From Flavobacterium haoranii (GTDB taxonomy: Bacteria > Bacteroidota > Bacteroidia > Flavobacteriales > Flavobacteriaceae), in assembly GCA_003246205.1 (NCBI GenBank), contig QKBC01000009.1, forward strand, positions 62,001 through 126,000: DNA of 64,000 bases. The letters are read 5' to 3'. The position numbers and the translations under genes are program-made. Positions 54,383 through 62,762 of the stretch are shown one piece after another. Each line of letters begins with the position of its first letter. The stretch's first letter is position 1. Under the pieces are notes generated by a model. The model was not told the origin of the DNA and did no database searches. It saw nothing but the letters and a program-made list of their open reading frames with translations.

Positions 54383-54934
54383 TTATACTTTTTCAACTTG
54401 CATAAAACTCAACTCTAACGGTGTTTTTCTTCCGAAAATCTTAACCATTACTTCAAGCTTACGCTTTTCATCATTAACTTTTTCAATAGTTCCATTAAAA
54501 CCATTAAAAGGACCATCAATTACTTTTACTGTTTCTCCTACCGTATAAGGAATAGCAACATTATCCGCTTTTATTGACAATTCATCAACTTTACCTAACA
54601 TTCTATTCACCTCTGATTGTCTCAACGGAACAGCGTCACCTCCTTTGGTTTCCCCTAGAAAACCAATAACCCCAGGAATTGATTTTATAATATGAGGAAC
54701 CTCACCTGTCAAGTTTGCTTCAATCATCACATAGCCCGGAAAGTACACACGCTCCTTAGTGATTTTTTTACCATCTCTAACCTGAACAACTTTTTCAGTA
54801 GGAACTAATACCTGAGCTATATAATCAGACATTCCCAAACGAGAGGTTTCAGTCTCAATATAGTTCTTAACTTTATTCTCTTGACCACTTACGGCTCTAA
54901 CCACATACCACTTTTTAACATTATTATCTGCCAT
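54383..54934 (-). CDS. nusG: Transcription termination/antitermination protein NusG
   Basis: This 183-residue protein has an NGN domain ('KWYVVRAVSGQENKVKNYIE', 'YFPGYVMIEANL') and a C-terminal KOW domain ('GETVKVIDGPFNGFNGTIEK'). It couples RNA polymerase to the ribosome and affects pausing. It lies 11 bases after secE. Confidence 0.96.
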   Translation of the reverse strand: MADNNVKKWYVVRAVSGQENKVKNYIETETSRLGMSDYIAQVLVPTEKVVQVRDGKKITKERVYFPGYVMIEANLTGEVPHIIKSIPGVIGFLGETKGGDAVPLRQSEVNRMLGKVDELSIKADNVAIPYTVGETVKVIDGPFNGFNGTIEKVNDEKRKLEVMVKIFGRKTPLELSFMQVEKV

Positions 54935-54945
54935 AATAGCCTACC

Positions 54946-55140
54946 TTATTTAATAATATTAAAAAAACCTGCTAATGCTTTAACAAACAATTGATCTACA
55001 CCATATGTCAATAAAGCAAAAATAACAGAGAAAACAGCAACAATAATTGTCAAACGTTGTACTTCCGCCCACTCAGGCCAAGTTACATTAGTTTTCAATT
55101 CTTGAAAAGCCTCCGAAATATAATTAACAAATTTTGCCAT
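54946..55140 (-). CDS. secE: Preprotein translocase subunit SecE
   Basis: This 64-residue protein has a single membrane segment (about 28-48). The preceding amphipathic helix contains 'EAFQELKTNVTWPEWAEVQR', the SecE signature. It stabilises SecY in the translocon. It starts 14 bases after the tRNA-Trp 3' end, so tRNA processing probably generates its mRNA 5' end. Confidence 0.95.
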   Translation of the reverse strand: MAKFVNYISEAFQELKTNVTWPEWAEVQRLTIIVAVFSVIFALLTYGVDQLFVKALAGFFNIIK

Positions 55141-55154
55141 TTCTTTCTTTTTTG

Positions 55155-55225
55155 CACGGGCGGAGAGATTCGAACTCCCACCAGCGGTTTTGGAGACCGC
55201 GATTCTACCCTTAAACTACGCCCGT
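55155..55225 (-). tRNA. tRNA-Trp (anticodon CCA)
   Basis: This is a 71-nt cloverleaf with acceptor ACGGGCG/CGCCCGT, anticodon stem GCGGT/ACCGC around CTCCAAA, and T-loop GTTCGAA. The discriminator is G, as in other tRNA-Trp genes. It lies between tuf and secE in one transcript. Confidence 0.97.
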
Positions 55226-55275
55226 ATATAAGCCAGGCCTATTAAAACCTGGCTTTATTTATATTCAACTAATAA

Positions 55276-56463
55276 TTAGTCTAAAATTTCAGTTACCTGA
55301 CCAGCACCCACTGTTCTACCACCTTCACGGATAGCGAAACGTAAACCTACTGATAAAGCGATTGGACTTAACAATTCAACTTCAATAGTTAAGTTATCAC
55401 CAGGCATAACCATCTCAACACCTGCAGGTAATTTAATAGTACCTGTTACGTCAGTTGTACGTACGTAGAACTGTGGACGGTAGTTGTTATGGAATGGAGT
55501 ATGACGACCACCTTCTTCTTTTTTCAAGATATAAACCTCAGCTTTAAAGTGAGCATGTGGTTTTACTGAACCTGGTTTACAGATTACCATACCTCTTTTG
55601 ATATCAGCTTTATCAATACCTCTTAATAACAAACCTACGTTATCACCAGCCTCACCTCTATCTAAGATTTTACGGAACATCTCAACCCCCGTAATTGTAG
55701 AAGTCAATTTATCAGCTCCCATACCAATAATTTCAACCGGATCACCTGTATTAGCAATACCTGTTTCGATACGTCCTGTAGCTACAGTACCACGACCAGT
55801 AATTGTAAACACGTCCTCAACTGGCATCAAGAATGGTTTTTCTCTATCACGAACTGGCTCTTCAATCCAATTATCAACAGCATCCATCAATTCCATTACA
55901 GTTTCAACCCATTTTGGCTCACCATTCAATGCACCAAGAGCAGAACCTTTAACAACAGGACCATTATCACCATCATATTGATAGAAAGATAATAAATCTC
56001 TGATTTCCATTTCTACTAACTCTAACAACTCAGCATCATCAACCATATCCACTTTATTCATGAATACAACGATTCTAGGCACACCAACTTGACGACCTAA
56101 TAAGATGTGCTCACGAGTTTGAGGCATTGGACCATCAGTAGCAGCTACCACTAAAATAGCACCATCCATCTGAGCAGCACCAGTTACCATGTTTTTAACG
56201 TAATCCGCGTGACCTGGACAGTCAACGTGTGCGTAGTGACGTTTTGCAGTTTGATATTCTACGTGAGATGTATTAATAGTAATACCTCTTTCTTTTTCTT
56301 CCGGAGCATTGTCAATCTGATCGAAAGATCTAGCTTCTGATAAACCAGCATCTGCCAATACTTTAGTAATAGCAGCAGTCAAAGTGGTTTTACCGTGGTC
56401 AACGTGTCCGATAGTACCAATATTTAAATGGGGTTTCGAACGATCAAAGGTTTCTTTTGCCAT
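55276..56463 (-). CDS. tuf: Elongation factor Tu
   Basis: This 395-residue GTPase brings aminoacyl-tRNA to the ribosome. The motifs are '[14 protein letters not shown]' (P-loop), '[12 protein letters not shown]', '[12 protein letters not shown]' and '[10 protein letters not shown]'. Domains 2 and 3 follow, with '[11 protein letters not shown]'. It sits inside a tRNA-rich transcript, preceded by tRNA-Thr and followed by tRNA-Trp. No Shine-Dalgarno sequence is present, as usual in this phylum. Confidence 0.98.
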   Translation of the reverse strand: MAKETFDRSKPHLNIGTIGHVDHGKTTLTAAITKVLADAGLSEARSFDQIDNAPEEKERGITINTSHVEYQTAKRHYAHVDCPGHADYVKNMVTGAAQMDGAILVVAATDGPMPQTREHILLGRQVGVPRIVVFMNKVDMVDDAELLELVEMEIRDLLSFYQYDGDNGPVVKGSALGALNGEPKWVETVMELMDAVDNWIEEPVRDREKPFLMPVEDVFTITGRGTVATGRIETGIANTGDPVEIIGMGADKLTSTITGVEMFRKILDRGEAGDNVGLLLRGIDKADIKRGMVICKPGSVKPHAHFKAEVYILKKEEGGRHTPFHNNYRPQFYVRTTDVTGTIKLPAGVEMVMPGDNLTIEVELLSPIALSVGLRFAIREGGRTVGAGQVTEILD

Positions 56464-56523
56464 GACTTAATAATTTAATCTTAGTTATTATATATTAGTG
56501 TTCAAATTTAATACACCATAAAG

Positions 56524-56595
56524 AGCCAATGACGGGATTTGAACCCGTGACCTCTTCCTTACCAAGGAAGCACTCTACCCCTGAGCTACACCGGC
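56524..56595 (-). tRNA. tRNA-Thr (anticodon GGT)
   Basis: This is a 72-nt cloverleaf with acceptor GCCGGTG/CATTGGC (two G-T pairs), anticodon stem CTTCC/GGAAG with loop TTGGTAA, and T-loop GTTCAAA. It is the last tRNA before tuf. Confidence 0.96.
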
Positions 56596-56624
56596 TTTTC
56601 CCTATCATCGACAGGTTAAAAATG

Positions 56625-56706
<82 letters not shown>

Positions 56707-56740
56707 AAACCATATTTTTCAATTCTTTTAAAGAACTCAG

Positions 56741-56814
56741 AGCCGATAGAGGGACTCGAACCCACGACCTGCTGATTACAAATCAGCTGCTCTAGCCAGC
56801 TGAGCTACACCGGC
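56741..56814 (-). tRNA. tRNA-Thr (anticodon TGT)
   Basis: This is a 74-nt cloverleaf with acceptor GCCGGTG/TATCGGC, anticodon stem GCTGA/TCAGC with loop TTTGTAA, and T-loop GTTCGAG. It is the first gene of the tRNA-tuf-rpo transcript. Confidence 0.96.
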
Positions 56815-56823
56815 GACTCTCAA

Positions 56824-56851
56824 TAAAAAAGTCCGCTATTTCTAACGGACT
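56824..56851 (-). terminator. Terminator of hpf, next to the tRNA promoter
   Basis: The stem AGTCCG/CGGACT has a 10-base loop and a minus-strand run of six T. It ends the xerC-hpf transcript ten bases before tRNA-Thr. Confidence 0.75.
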
Positions 56852-56852
56852 G

Positions 56853-56882
56853 CAAATGTATATAATTTATTTTTTATTCAAA
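56853..56882 (-). promoter_or_regulatory. Promoter of the tRNA-tuf-secE-nusG-rpl-rpo cluster
   Basis: The minus strand reads TTTG, 18 bases, then TACATTTG at 56853-56860. This is the same geometry as the tRNA-Pro promoter. The predicted start lies within the hairpin that terminates hpf. Confidence 0.7.
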
Positions 56883-56905
56883 ACTTTTTTTGTCTTTTTT
56901 TTATC

Positions 56906-57208
56906 TTACAAATAAGCTCTTACTTTTTCTTTATGTTTTACTAACATTCTCTCTAATGATTCTTCTGCCAAATCAATACCTTCTTCAAACGTTTTGCATG
57001 TTTTTTTCACCACCAACTCATCACCAGGCACCTGGACTTTAATCTCTACCGTTTTATTTTCTTTGTCACTAGTATTCTCTACTCTTAAAAAAACATTCGA
57101 AGTCACTATTTTATCATAATACTTTTCTAATTTTCCTAACTTCTCATTAATAAAATCAACTAATTTTTTGTCAATGTTAAAATTCACTGCCTGAACATTT
57201 ACTTTCAT
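56906..57208 (-). CDS. hpf: Ribosome hibernation promoting factor (short HPF/RaiA)
   Basis: This 100-residue protein has a single S30AE domain: 'VQAVNFNIDKKLVDFINEKL', 'KIVTSNVFLRVENTS' and 'ETFEEGIDLAEESLERMLVK'-like ending. The short form lacks the C-terminal dimerisation domain of long HPF. It binds the 30S decoding region in slow growth. It is 30 bases downstream of the xerC-like gene and probably co-transcribed. Confidence 0.92.
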   Translation of the reverse strand: MKVNVQAVNFNIDKKLVDFINEKLGKLEKYYDKIVTSNVFLRVENTSDKENKTVEIKVQVPGDELVVKKTCKTFEEGIDLAEESLERMLVKHKEKVRAYL

Positions 57209-57238
57209 AATTAAAATGTTTTAAGGTTAAACATTGAG

Positions 57239-58132
57239 TTATTTCAGATTTCTAGGATGTGACTTCTCGTATACATTTTTCAATTCTGCTAAACTGCTGT
57301 GTGTATAGATTTGAGTAGATGCCAAACTAGCGTGTCCTAATAACTCTTTTACTGAATTAAGATCGGCGCCGTTATTCAACAAGTGTGTTGCAAACGTATG
57401 CCTAAGAACGTGCGGACTCTTTTTTACTTTTTGAGACACACTACTAAAGTAATCATTTATTAAACGATAAACAAACGATTCACTAATTTTCCTACCTTTT
57501 TTTGACAAAATTAACACATCGTTTTCTGAAGCTATATTTTCTTCTTTTTTAACTTGTTGATATTCACGAATAAGATCAAGCGTAGAAGACAACAAAGGAA
57601 TAATGCGTTCTTTATTTCTCTTTCCTAAAACTTTTATTGATTTATTATAAAAATCTACATTACTCTCTTTCAGTTCTATTAATTCAGCCCGCCTCATTCC
57701 TGTAGTATAAAACAATTCAATAACAAGCCTATTCCTAATCCCTTCAAAGCCAGATGGAAAATCAGACATCTCTACCACATCCTGCAACTCTCTCTCTGAA
57801 AACGGAATTTGAACTTTCTTAGCAACCTTTAAAGATTTATGTTTAATCAAAGGATTAACTGATATTACTTTTATTTTGAGTAAGAACTTATAAAATGATT
57901 TTAAAGACGAAATTTTACGATTCACTGAATTATTTGAAACTTTATTTTCAACCATTCCAACAATCCAATTTCTAATCATATTGTATTTTACCTGCTCCAG
58001 TTTTTCTCCTTCAAATTCATTCGAAATAAATTTTTGAAACTCCAACACATCATTTACATAAGCTAAAACAGTATGCTTGGAGTATTTTCGTTCCTTTTCT
58101 AAATAATCTTTATAAGCTTGAATATTTTGCAT
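57239..58132 (-). CDS. xerC: Tyrosine recombinase XerC-like
   Basis: The protein has about 297 residues. An N-terminal SAM-like core-binding domain ('YKDYLEKERKYSKHTVLAYV') precedes the catalytic domain. The catalytic domain has Arg in 'YTTGMRRAELIEL', 'KSPHVLRHTFATHLLNNGAD' (HxxR), the later His in 'LLGHASLAS' and the nucleophilic Tyr in 'STQIYTHSS'. It is the housekeeping chromosome-dimer resolvase type, not linked to a mobile element. The start is set at ATG 58132, because the longer frame would begin inside the rpsU terminator. Confidence 0.92.
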   Translation of the reverse strand: MQNIQAYKDYLEKERKYSKHTVLAYVNDVLEFQKFISNEFEGEKLEQVKYNMIRNWIVGMVENKVSNNSVNRKISSLKSFYKFLLKIKVISVNPLIKHKSLKVAKKVQIPFSERELQDVVEMSDFPSGFEGIRNRLVIELFYTTGMRRAELIELKESNVDFYNKSIKVLGKRNKERIIPLLSSTLDLIREYQQVKKEENIASENDVLILSKKGRKISESFVYRLINDYFSSVSQKVKKSPHVLRHTFATHLLNNGADLNSVKELLGHASLASTQIYTHSSLAELKNVYEKSHPRNLK

Positions 58133-58177
58133 AAAAAAAACCGTTAATAACAAAGATAGACTTTATTACTAACGGTT
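58133..58177 (-). terminator. Terminator of rpsU, overlapping the xerC promoter
   Basis: The stem AACCGTTA/TAACGGTT is followed on the minus strand by eight T that run straight into the xerC ATG. Confidence 0.78.
58151..58158 (-). promoter_or_regulatory. Candidate -7 box of xerC inside the rpsU terminator loop
   Basis: The minus strand reads TATCTTTG, 18 bases upstream of the xerC ATG, in the loop of the rpsU terminator hairpin. Confidence 0.55.
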
Positions 58178-58199
58178 TAAATTTTGAACTCAAAAAATA

Positions 58200-58394
58200 T
58201 TATGATTCAATAGAATCTTTCAATCTTTGAATGTATTGTGCTTTTTGAATTTCAGCTCTTCTAGCAACTGACGGTTTAGTAAACTGTTGACGTGATCTTA
58301 ATTGACGAACAGTTCCTGTTTTATCAAATTTTCTTTTGTAACGTTTTAACGCTTTATCGATATTTTCTCCGTCTTTAATAGGTATAATTAACAT
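58200..58394 (-). CDS. rpsU: 30S ribosomal protein S21
   Basis: This 64-residue basic protein has 'IPIKDGENIDKALKRYKRKF' at its start, and then 'GTVRQLRSRQQFTKPSVARR'. In Bacteroidetes ribosomes bS21 helps hold the 16S 3' end, which hides the anti-Shine-Dalgarno sequence. This gene has a strong Shine-Dalgarno in front of its ATG, unlike its neighbours, consistent with autoregulation by bS21-poor ribosomes as reported for Flavobacterium johnsoniae. Confidence 0.96.
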   Translation of the reverse strand: MLIIPIKDGENIDKALKRYKRKFDKTGTVRQLRSRQQFTKPSVARRAEIQKAQYIQRLKDSIES

Positions 58395-58402
58395 AATCTA
58401 GA

Positions 58403-58410
58403 CACCCCCT
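58403..58410 (-). promoter_or_regulatory. Strong Shine-Dalgarno of rpsU
   Basis: The minus strand reads AGGGGGTG (GAGAGGGGGTG with context), complementary to the 16S anti-Shine-Dalgarno apart from one G-U pair. It lies eight bases before the ATG. It decides the start and is exceptional in this window. Confidence 0.85.
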
Positions 58411-58423
58411 CTCATTTAGGCTG

Positions 58424-58431
58424 CAAATATA
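58424..58431 (-). promoter_or_regulatory. Candidate -7 box of rpsU
   Basis: The minus strand reads TATATTTG, about 29 bases upstream of the ATG, giving a short leader that contains the Shine-Dalgarno. Confidence 0.6.
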
Positions 58432-58456
58432 TATATCTTTTTTTTATTAAAAAAAA

Positions 58457-59065
58457 TTATTTTACAATTCCTAAATGGATAGCTTTTTTTATTAAGCCTG
58501 CTATATTTTTTACATTAAGTTTATAAAAAATATTTTTTCTGTGTGTTTCTATTGTTGTTTTACTTAAAAATAATTTTTCTGCTATTTCTTCTGAGGTTAA
58601 CTCGTTTGCTATTAATTGAACTATTTCTTGCTCTCTTTTACTTAAAATTGTTTTTTTAAAAATAAGATCTTCTGAATTATTGAAATTATTAATAAAGTAT
58701 TTTTCATTATCCAGTACAATTTTTTTAACGGCATTTTTCAATTCATGGCTATCGGTTTCTTTAGATAAATAGCCGTCAATATCTCGATTTGATTTTAAAT
58801 CATTAAACATGCTAATTACTAATATTTTTATTAGTGGAAAATTAGTTCTAAGCTGTTTTATAAATTCTAACCCATTCATTTCCGGCATTGATATATCTGT
58901 TATAACTATATCCGGAAGATTGTCTTTTATCTTTTCTAATACCAACTTTGCTCTATTCTCCGTGAACAATACTTCAAAGTGTTCATCTTTTGAGAAAACA
59001 GAGACTATGCCGTCTAAAAACATTTGATGATCATCCACTATCACAACTCTAATTTTATTCTTCAT
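58457..59065 (-). CDS. NarL/LuxR-type response regulator
   Basis: The protein has 202 residues. The receiver domain has an acidic pocket 'VIVDDH' (8-13) and phospho-acceptor Asp57 ('IVITDISMPEMNG'). The LuxR-type helix-turn-helix is at about 140-200 ('LSKREQEIVQLIANELTSEE', 'LFLSKTTIETHRKNIFYKL'). The start overlaps the kinase gene end by 11 bases, so the pair is co-translated. Target genes unknown. Confidence 0.93.
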   Translation of the reverse strand: MKNKIRVVIVDDHQMFLDGIVSVFSKDEHFEVLFTENRAKLVLEKIKDNLPDIVITDISMPEMNGLEFIKQLRTNFPLIKILVISMFNDLKSNRDIDGYLSKETDSHELKNAVKKIVLDNEKYFINNFNNSEDLIFKKTILSKREQEIVQLIANELTSEEIAEKLFLSKTTIETHRKNIFYKLNVKNIAGLIKKAIHLGIVK

Positions 59066-60974
59066 TATAATTTGGAATATTGATTATTATTATAGAGCCT
59101 TTTTGTTTATTCTCCAGTATTATTTCTCCATTTATAGATGTTACTCTTTCTTCAATGTTTTTTAACCCTATTCCTTTTCTTTTTATAGTATAGAAACCTT
59201 TTCCGTCGTCTTCAAATATTAAGTTTAAACAATCATCATATAACGTAATATTTATGAATACATTTTCAGCATTAGCATGTTTTGACACATTATTGAACAA
59301 TTCTTGAATAATTCTATATAAGTGATGTTTTATATTTTTTGAAATTAACATGATTTTATTTTGAGGAAAAATATTAACTTCTACATCAAACTCCATTCGC
59401 CTTTCATAATCCGTTTTAAGTTCTTTTAATAAAAATTCCAAACTTCTGTCTTTTATATAGTTCAAACTTAAATCATGTGAAATATTTCTCAACTCTGTAA
59501 AAGTCTTTGAAACTTGACTTATTACTTTTTCTATAGTATCATCTCTAAGAATTAAATTAGCTTGAGATAAGTGAAGTTTAATTCCTGCCAAATCTCCGGC
59601 TATTCCATCATGGATTTCTTTAGCTAATCTATTCCGCTCTTTATCCTGACCTTCTATAATACCTAATGTCTTTTTTAACTCCTTTTCTTGTTCCAAACGA
59701 ACTATTTCTTGCTTATGAATTTCACTTTCTTTATCACTTATAATCCGTTGTGTTCTGATTCTGTAAATATAAAAAAGCAATATTGCACCAAGAATGAAAA
59801 GTAATATTATTCCTACAACCAATATCATTTTTTTCTTCTCTTTTTCGATTTGCTTTTCTTTGGTCAACAAATCTATTTTTAAGTTCTTTTTTTCAACTTC
59901 ATATTTAGTCTGAATTTCTTTGAATACTTTATTCTTTTGAATATTAAAAATACTATCTTTTAGATTAGTGTATTTTTCTTTAAAGAAATAGGCCTCCTCA
60001 TAATTATTACTTTTTTTATAAGCTAGTTCCATATCTTTTAGTAAACTTAATTTTTGGTCTTCTGAAATCCCAGCCTTAAAATATTTCATCGCCGTTTTAT
60101 AAAATATAATTGCGATTTTATTTTTACCTGTTTTAAGATTATAACCTCCCAAATTATAATAAACATAAAACATCAAATTATCATCAGCAAGTAACTCTGT
60201 AATGTCTCTTGCTTTTAGCAAATATTGGTATCCTATTTTAGATTTTGAAGGCTCATTATATGACAAATAAACATCGCTTAAATTTATTAAAACATTAAAT
60301 TGCTCGTACTTGTCATTTAGCTCTACCGCTATATCATAAGCTTGATTCAAATTTTCTATTGATTGTTGTTTATCTGATCTTTTTTTTAATATTCCTATAT
60401 TATTATAACTGGCTAACAGCTCAAACTTTAAATTGTTCTGAATAGCATTTTTCTGATTCATCATATAGTATTCCAATGCTTTTACTGTATCATTTTGCAA
60501 TTCAAAAAGATACCCTAAATTATTGAAAACTATGCTTTGGTTTTTAGGCAATTTCCTACTCTCTGCTATATCTAAGGATTTCTGGAAATATTTTAAAGAC
60601 TTATCATACTTTGCCATATCTCTGTAAATTAAACCTAGCTGATTATAAATCAAAGATAAAATAGAATAATTATCAGCGCTTTTAGCATAAGGATAAGCTG
60701 TGATTATATACTTTTCTGATTTTTCAAATTCTTTTTTTATATAATAATAATATCCAAGATTATAATAACACCTTGATAACGAAAATGTGTCTTTGTCCTT
60801 ACTACTTTCAACAATTGCTTTATTAATAAAATAAAAAGCAGAATCCGGTTGAGAAGATATTGTTCTAGAGAAATTATCAAGTAATTCTTCATTTATTTTT
60901 CTTTTTTTCTGAGCTTGTAAAACAGTAGTTATCAAGATAATTGAGATTATCAGCAGAAATGACTTAGGTCTCAT
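59055..60974 (-). CDS. TPR sensor histidine kinase (HisKA_3 type)
   Basis: The protein has 639 residues. A signal peptide (1-22) is followed by six to seven TPR units in the periplasm (about 45-335). A coiled coil, one membrane segment (about 383-405), a HisKA_3 domain with phospho-His455 ('AKEIHDGIAGDLAGIK') and a HATPase_c domain ('FEDDGKGFYTIKRKGIGLKN') follow. It is the partner of the adjacent NarL-type regulator. TPR-sensor kinases of this type are common in Bacteroidetes, with unknown stimulus. Confidence 0.93.
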   Translation of the reverse strand: MRPKSFLLIISIILITTVLQAQKKRKINEELLDNFSRTISSQPDSAFYFINKAIVESSKDKDTFSLSRCYYNLGYYYYIKKEFEKSEKYIITAYPYAKSADNYSILSLIYNQLGLIYRDMAKYDKSLKYFQKSLDIAESRKLPKNQSIVFNNLGYLFELQNDTVKALEYYMMNQKNAIQNNLKFELLASYNNIGILKKRSDKQQSIENLNQAYDIAVELNDKYEQFNVLINLSDVYLSYNEPSKSKIGYQYLLKARDITELLADDNLMFYVYYNLGGYNLKTGKNKIAIIFYKTAMKYFKAGISEDQKLSLLKDMELAYKKSNNYEEAYFFKEKYTNLKDSIFNIQKNKVFKEIQTKYEVEKKNLKIDLLTKEKQIEKEKKKMILVVGIILLFILGAILLFYIYRIRTQRIISDKESEIHKQEIVRLEQEKELKKTLGIIEGQDKERNRLAKEIHDGIAGDLAGIKLHLSQANLILRDDTIEKVISQVSKTFTELRNISHDLSLNYIKDRSLEFLLKELKTDYERRMEFDVEVNIFPQNKIMLISKNIKHHLYRIIQELFNNVSKHANAENVFINITLYDDCLNLIFEDDGKGFYTIKRKGIGLKNIEERVTSINGEIILENKQKGSIIIINIPNYNEE

Positions 60975-61022
60975 GCAATAGAATTAAAAAGTTATAGATA
61001 ATCCAATAATTCTGTACTAATT

Positions 61023-61030
61023 CAAATGTA
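61023..61030 (-). promoter_or_regulatory. Candidate -7 box of the kinase-regulator operon
   Basis: The minus strand reads TACATTTG, 48 bases upstream of the kinase ATG. Confidence 0.5.
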
Positions 61031-61111
61031 CAAATAAAAAAATACTTATTTTATGGTATTTTTTTGAATTAAATAATAAAATAGTTTTGACAAAAACAAA
61101 CCTCAAAACCT

Positions 61112-61693
61112 ATGAGAATTTATATATTTTCAACGTTATTATTTCTTTTCATTCAAAATATCACAAACGGACAAACTTTCCAGACAGTATCTAACACTAT
61201 ATATCTAACTATTTCTTCTGACTACAACAATCAAGAAGTTTATGAAATATTACCGTTGGTTATAACCAACACAACTGACATAACAATTAGTGGCGATTAT
61301 ACCTCAGAAACCGAAGTAACTATTTATTCAATTCCAAATACTTCTATTCAGATAGTCCCTACAGTATCTTTAAAGAACGATACGTTACGTAACTGTTGTA
61401 CAACTGTAATTAGAACCAATACCGGAGGTCCCGGTAAAATATTTTCTGATTCAAAAACAATAGCAAAATTATATCCTAATCCTGTACATAGCATCTTAAC
61501 TTTTAGTCTCCAAAACAAAAAGGCTACTGCTTTTAGTGTATTTGACATGAATGGCAATCAATTAATTTATTCCAAATCAATCTTTACTTATAACCATAAT
61601 ATAGATGTTAGCAAATTAATTACAGGAAACTACATTTTAAAAATCAATACTGAAGACAATCAGATACTCCACATAAACTTTATAAAAGAATAA
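61112..61693 (+). CDS. Secreted protein with type IX secretion (T9SS) sorting domain
   Basis: The protein has 193 residues. A signal peptide (about 1-20, ending 'ITNGQ') is followed by a short strand-rich region of unknown function. The C-terminal T9SS type A domain starts 'IAKLYPNPVHSILTFSLQNK' and ends 'GNYILKINTEDNQILHINFI'. It is probably exported and released or anchored at the surface by T9SS. It is divergent from the kinase gene. Confidence 0.85.
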   Translation: MRIYIFSTLLFLFIQNITNGQTFQTVSNTIYLTISSDYNNQEVYEILPLVITNTTDITISGDYTSETEVTIYSIPNTSIQIVPTVSLKNDTLRNCCTTVIRTNTGGPGKIFSDSKTIAKLYPNPVHSILTFSLQNKKATAFSVFDMNGNQLIYSKSIFTYNHNIDVSKLITGNYILKINTEDNQILHINFIKE

Positions 61694-61745
61694 AAGCGGA
61701 ATCCGAAAAGCTTACAGAGTAGGAAAAAAGAAACATTCAATAATT

Positions 61746-62732
61746 ATGAAAAAAAACAACATTCTACAAACAGTATTAGCTATGACAATTATGACAACCA
61801 TAGCCCATTCACAACAAATCACGGGATCATCTTTGTTTTCTCCTATACCAGGAGGAGCCCGAATATTGAGTGCACAAGGAGATACCGCCGCAAATCCTGC
61901 AATAGGCTTTCAAAGCGCCGTATCTACCCCAAGTGTTGCACAAAATGACGGTGGTGGTGGAAATGGTATCTTCCGTCCATTAGCTAATACTATGGCCTTT
62001 TCTACAGCAAGTACAGAAAGAATGAGAATAAACTCAGGTGGTTATATAGGAATTGGAACTACAAACCCTTTACAAAGACTTCACTTAAATGGAAACGAAT
62101 ACATACAAAATGGGTTCTTAACAATTGGCATATCCGCACCATCAAACACATTCAGTAATTTACAAGTTCACAATTCTGCTATAATGGTATCCGGAACGAA
62201 CGGAGCTGGCGGCCCGATGATTGTTTTTAGCGATAATGTTAATAGTACTGCTTATCCTAATGGTCGCTGGGGAATTGAATACGTTCCAAATAAAGGGTTA
62301 AATTTTTGGCAGCCTTGGAATCCAAGTACAGGTGGTGGTGGTAACTATTTTATGTTACTAAAAGATGACGGAAAAGTAGGCATCGGAACAGAAAATACAC
62401 CTTCAATAGTTGGTTCTGCAGATATCAGTGCCTATAAACTTTATGTAAAAGGAGGTATTCTAACAGAAGAAGTGAGAGTAAGAACAGGTTGGGCTGACTA
62501 TGTCTTTGCTGATGATTATGACTTAAAACCACTATCTGAAGTTGAAAATTTTATTTCAGAAAATAAACACTTACCTAATGTTCCATCCTCACAACAAGTT
62601 GAAGAAGAAGGCATTAGTTTAGGCGAAATATGTAAAATTCAACAAGAAAAAATTGAAGAGTTAACGCTTTATATTATTGAACAAAATAAGCGTATAGAGG
62701 CTTTAGAAGCCAAAATGAATGACAATAATTAA
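61746..62732 (+). CDS. Surface protein with tail-fibre/S74-like C-terminus
   Basis: The protein has 328 residues. A signal peptide (about 1-22, ending 'IAHSQ') is followed by repeats of the form 'GGYIGIGTTNPLQRLHLNG' and 'DGKVGIGTEN'. The C-terminal part is 'ADYVFADDYDLKPLSEVENF', 'NKHLPNVPSSQQVEEEG' and then a coiled coil. This layout resembles phage tail-fibre or intramolecular-chaperone proteins and is widespread as surface proteins in Bacteroidetes. No phage genes are near. Function unknown. Confidence 0.8.
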   Translation: MKKNNILQTVLAMTIMTTIAHSQQITGSSLFSPIPGGARILSAQGDTAANPAIGFQSAVSTPSVAQNDGGGGNGIFRPLANTMAFSTASTERMRINSGGYIGIGTTNPLQRLHLNGNEYIQNGFLTIGISAPSNTFSNLQVHNSAIMVSGTNGAGGPMIVFSDNVNSTAYPNGRWGIEYVPNKGLNFWQPWNPSTGGGGNYFMLLKDDGKVGIGTENTPSIVGSADISAYKLYVKGGILTEEVRVRTGWADYVFADDYDLKPLSEVENFISENKHLPNVPSSQQVEEEGISLGEICKIQQEKIEELTLYIIEQNKRIEALEAKMNDNN

Positions 62733-62762
62733 ATCATAGTTTAATCTTTAAAATATTAAATT

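Noticed and set aside
57239..58132. The tyrosine recombinase as the integrase of a mobile element ending at the tRNA cluster
   Set aside because: The nearby tRNA genes show no duplicated 3' ends, the neighbours are housekeeping genes and the protein has the XerC layout.
61746..62732. Prophage remnant suggested by the tail-fibre-like protein
   Set aside because: No capsid, terminase, lysis or integrase genes nearby; the protein has a signal peptide and the type is common as a bacterial surface protein in this phylum.
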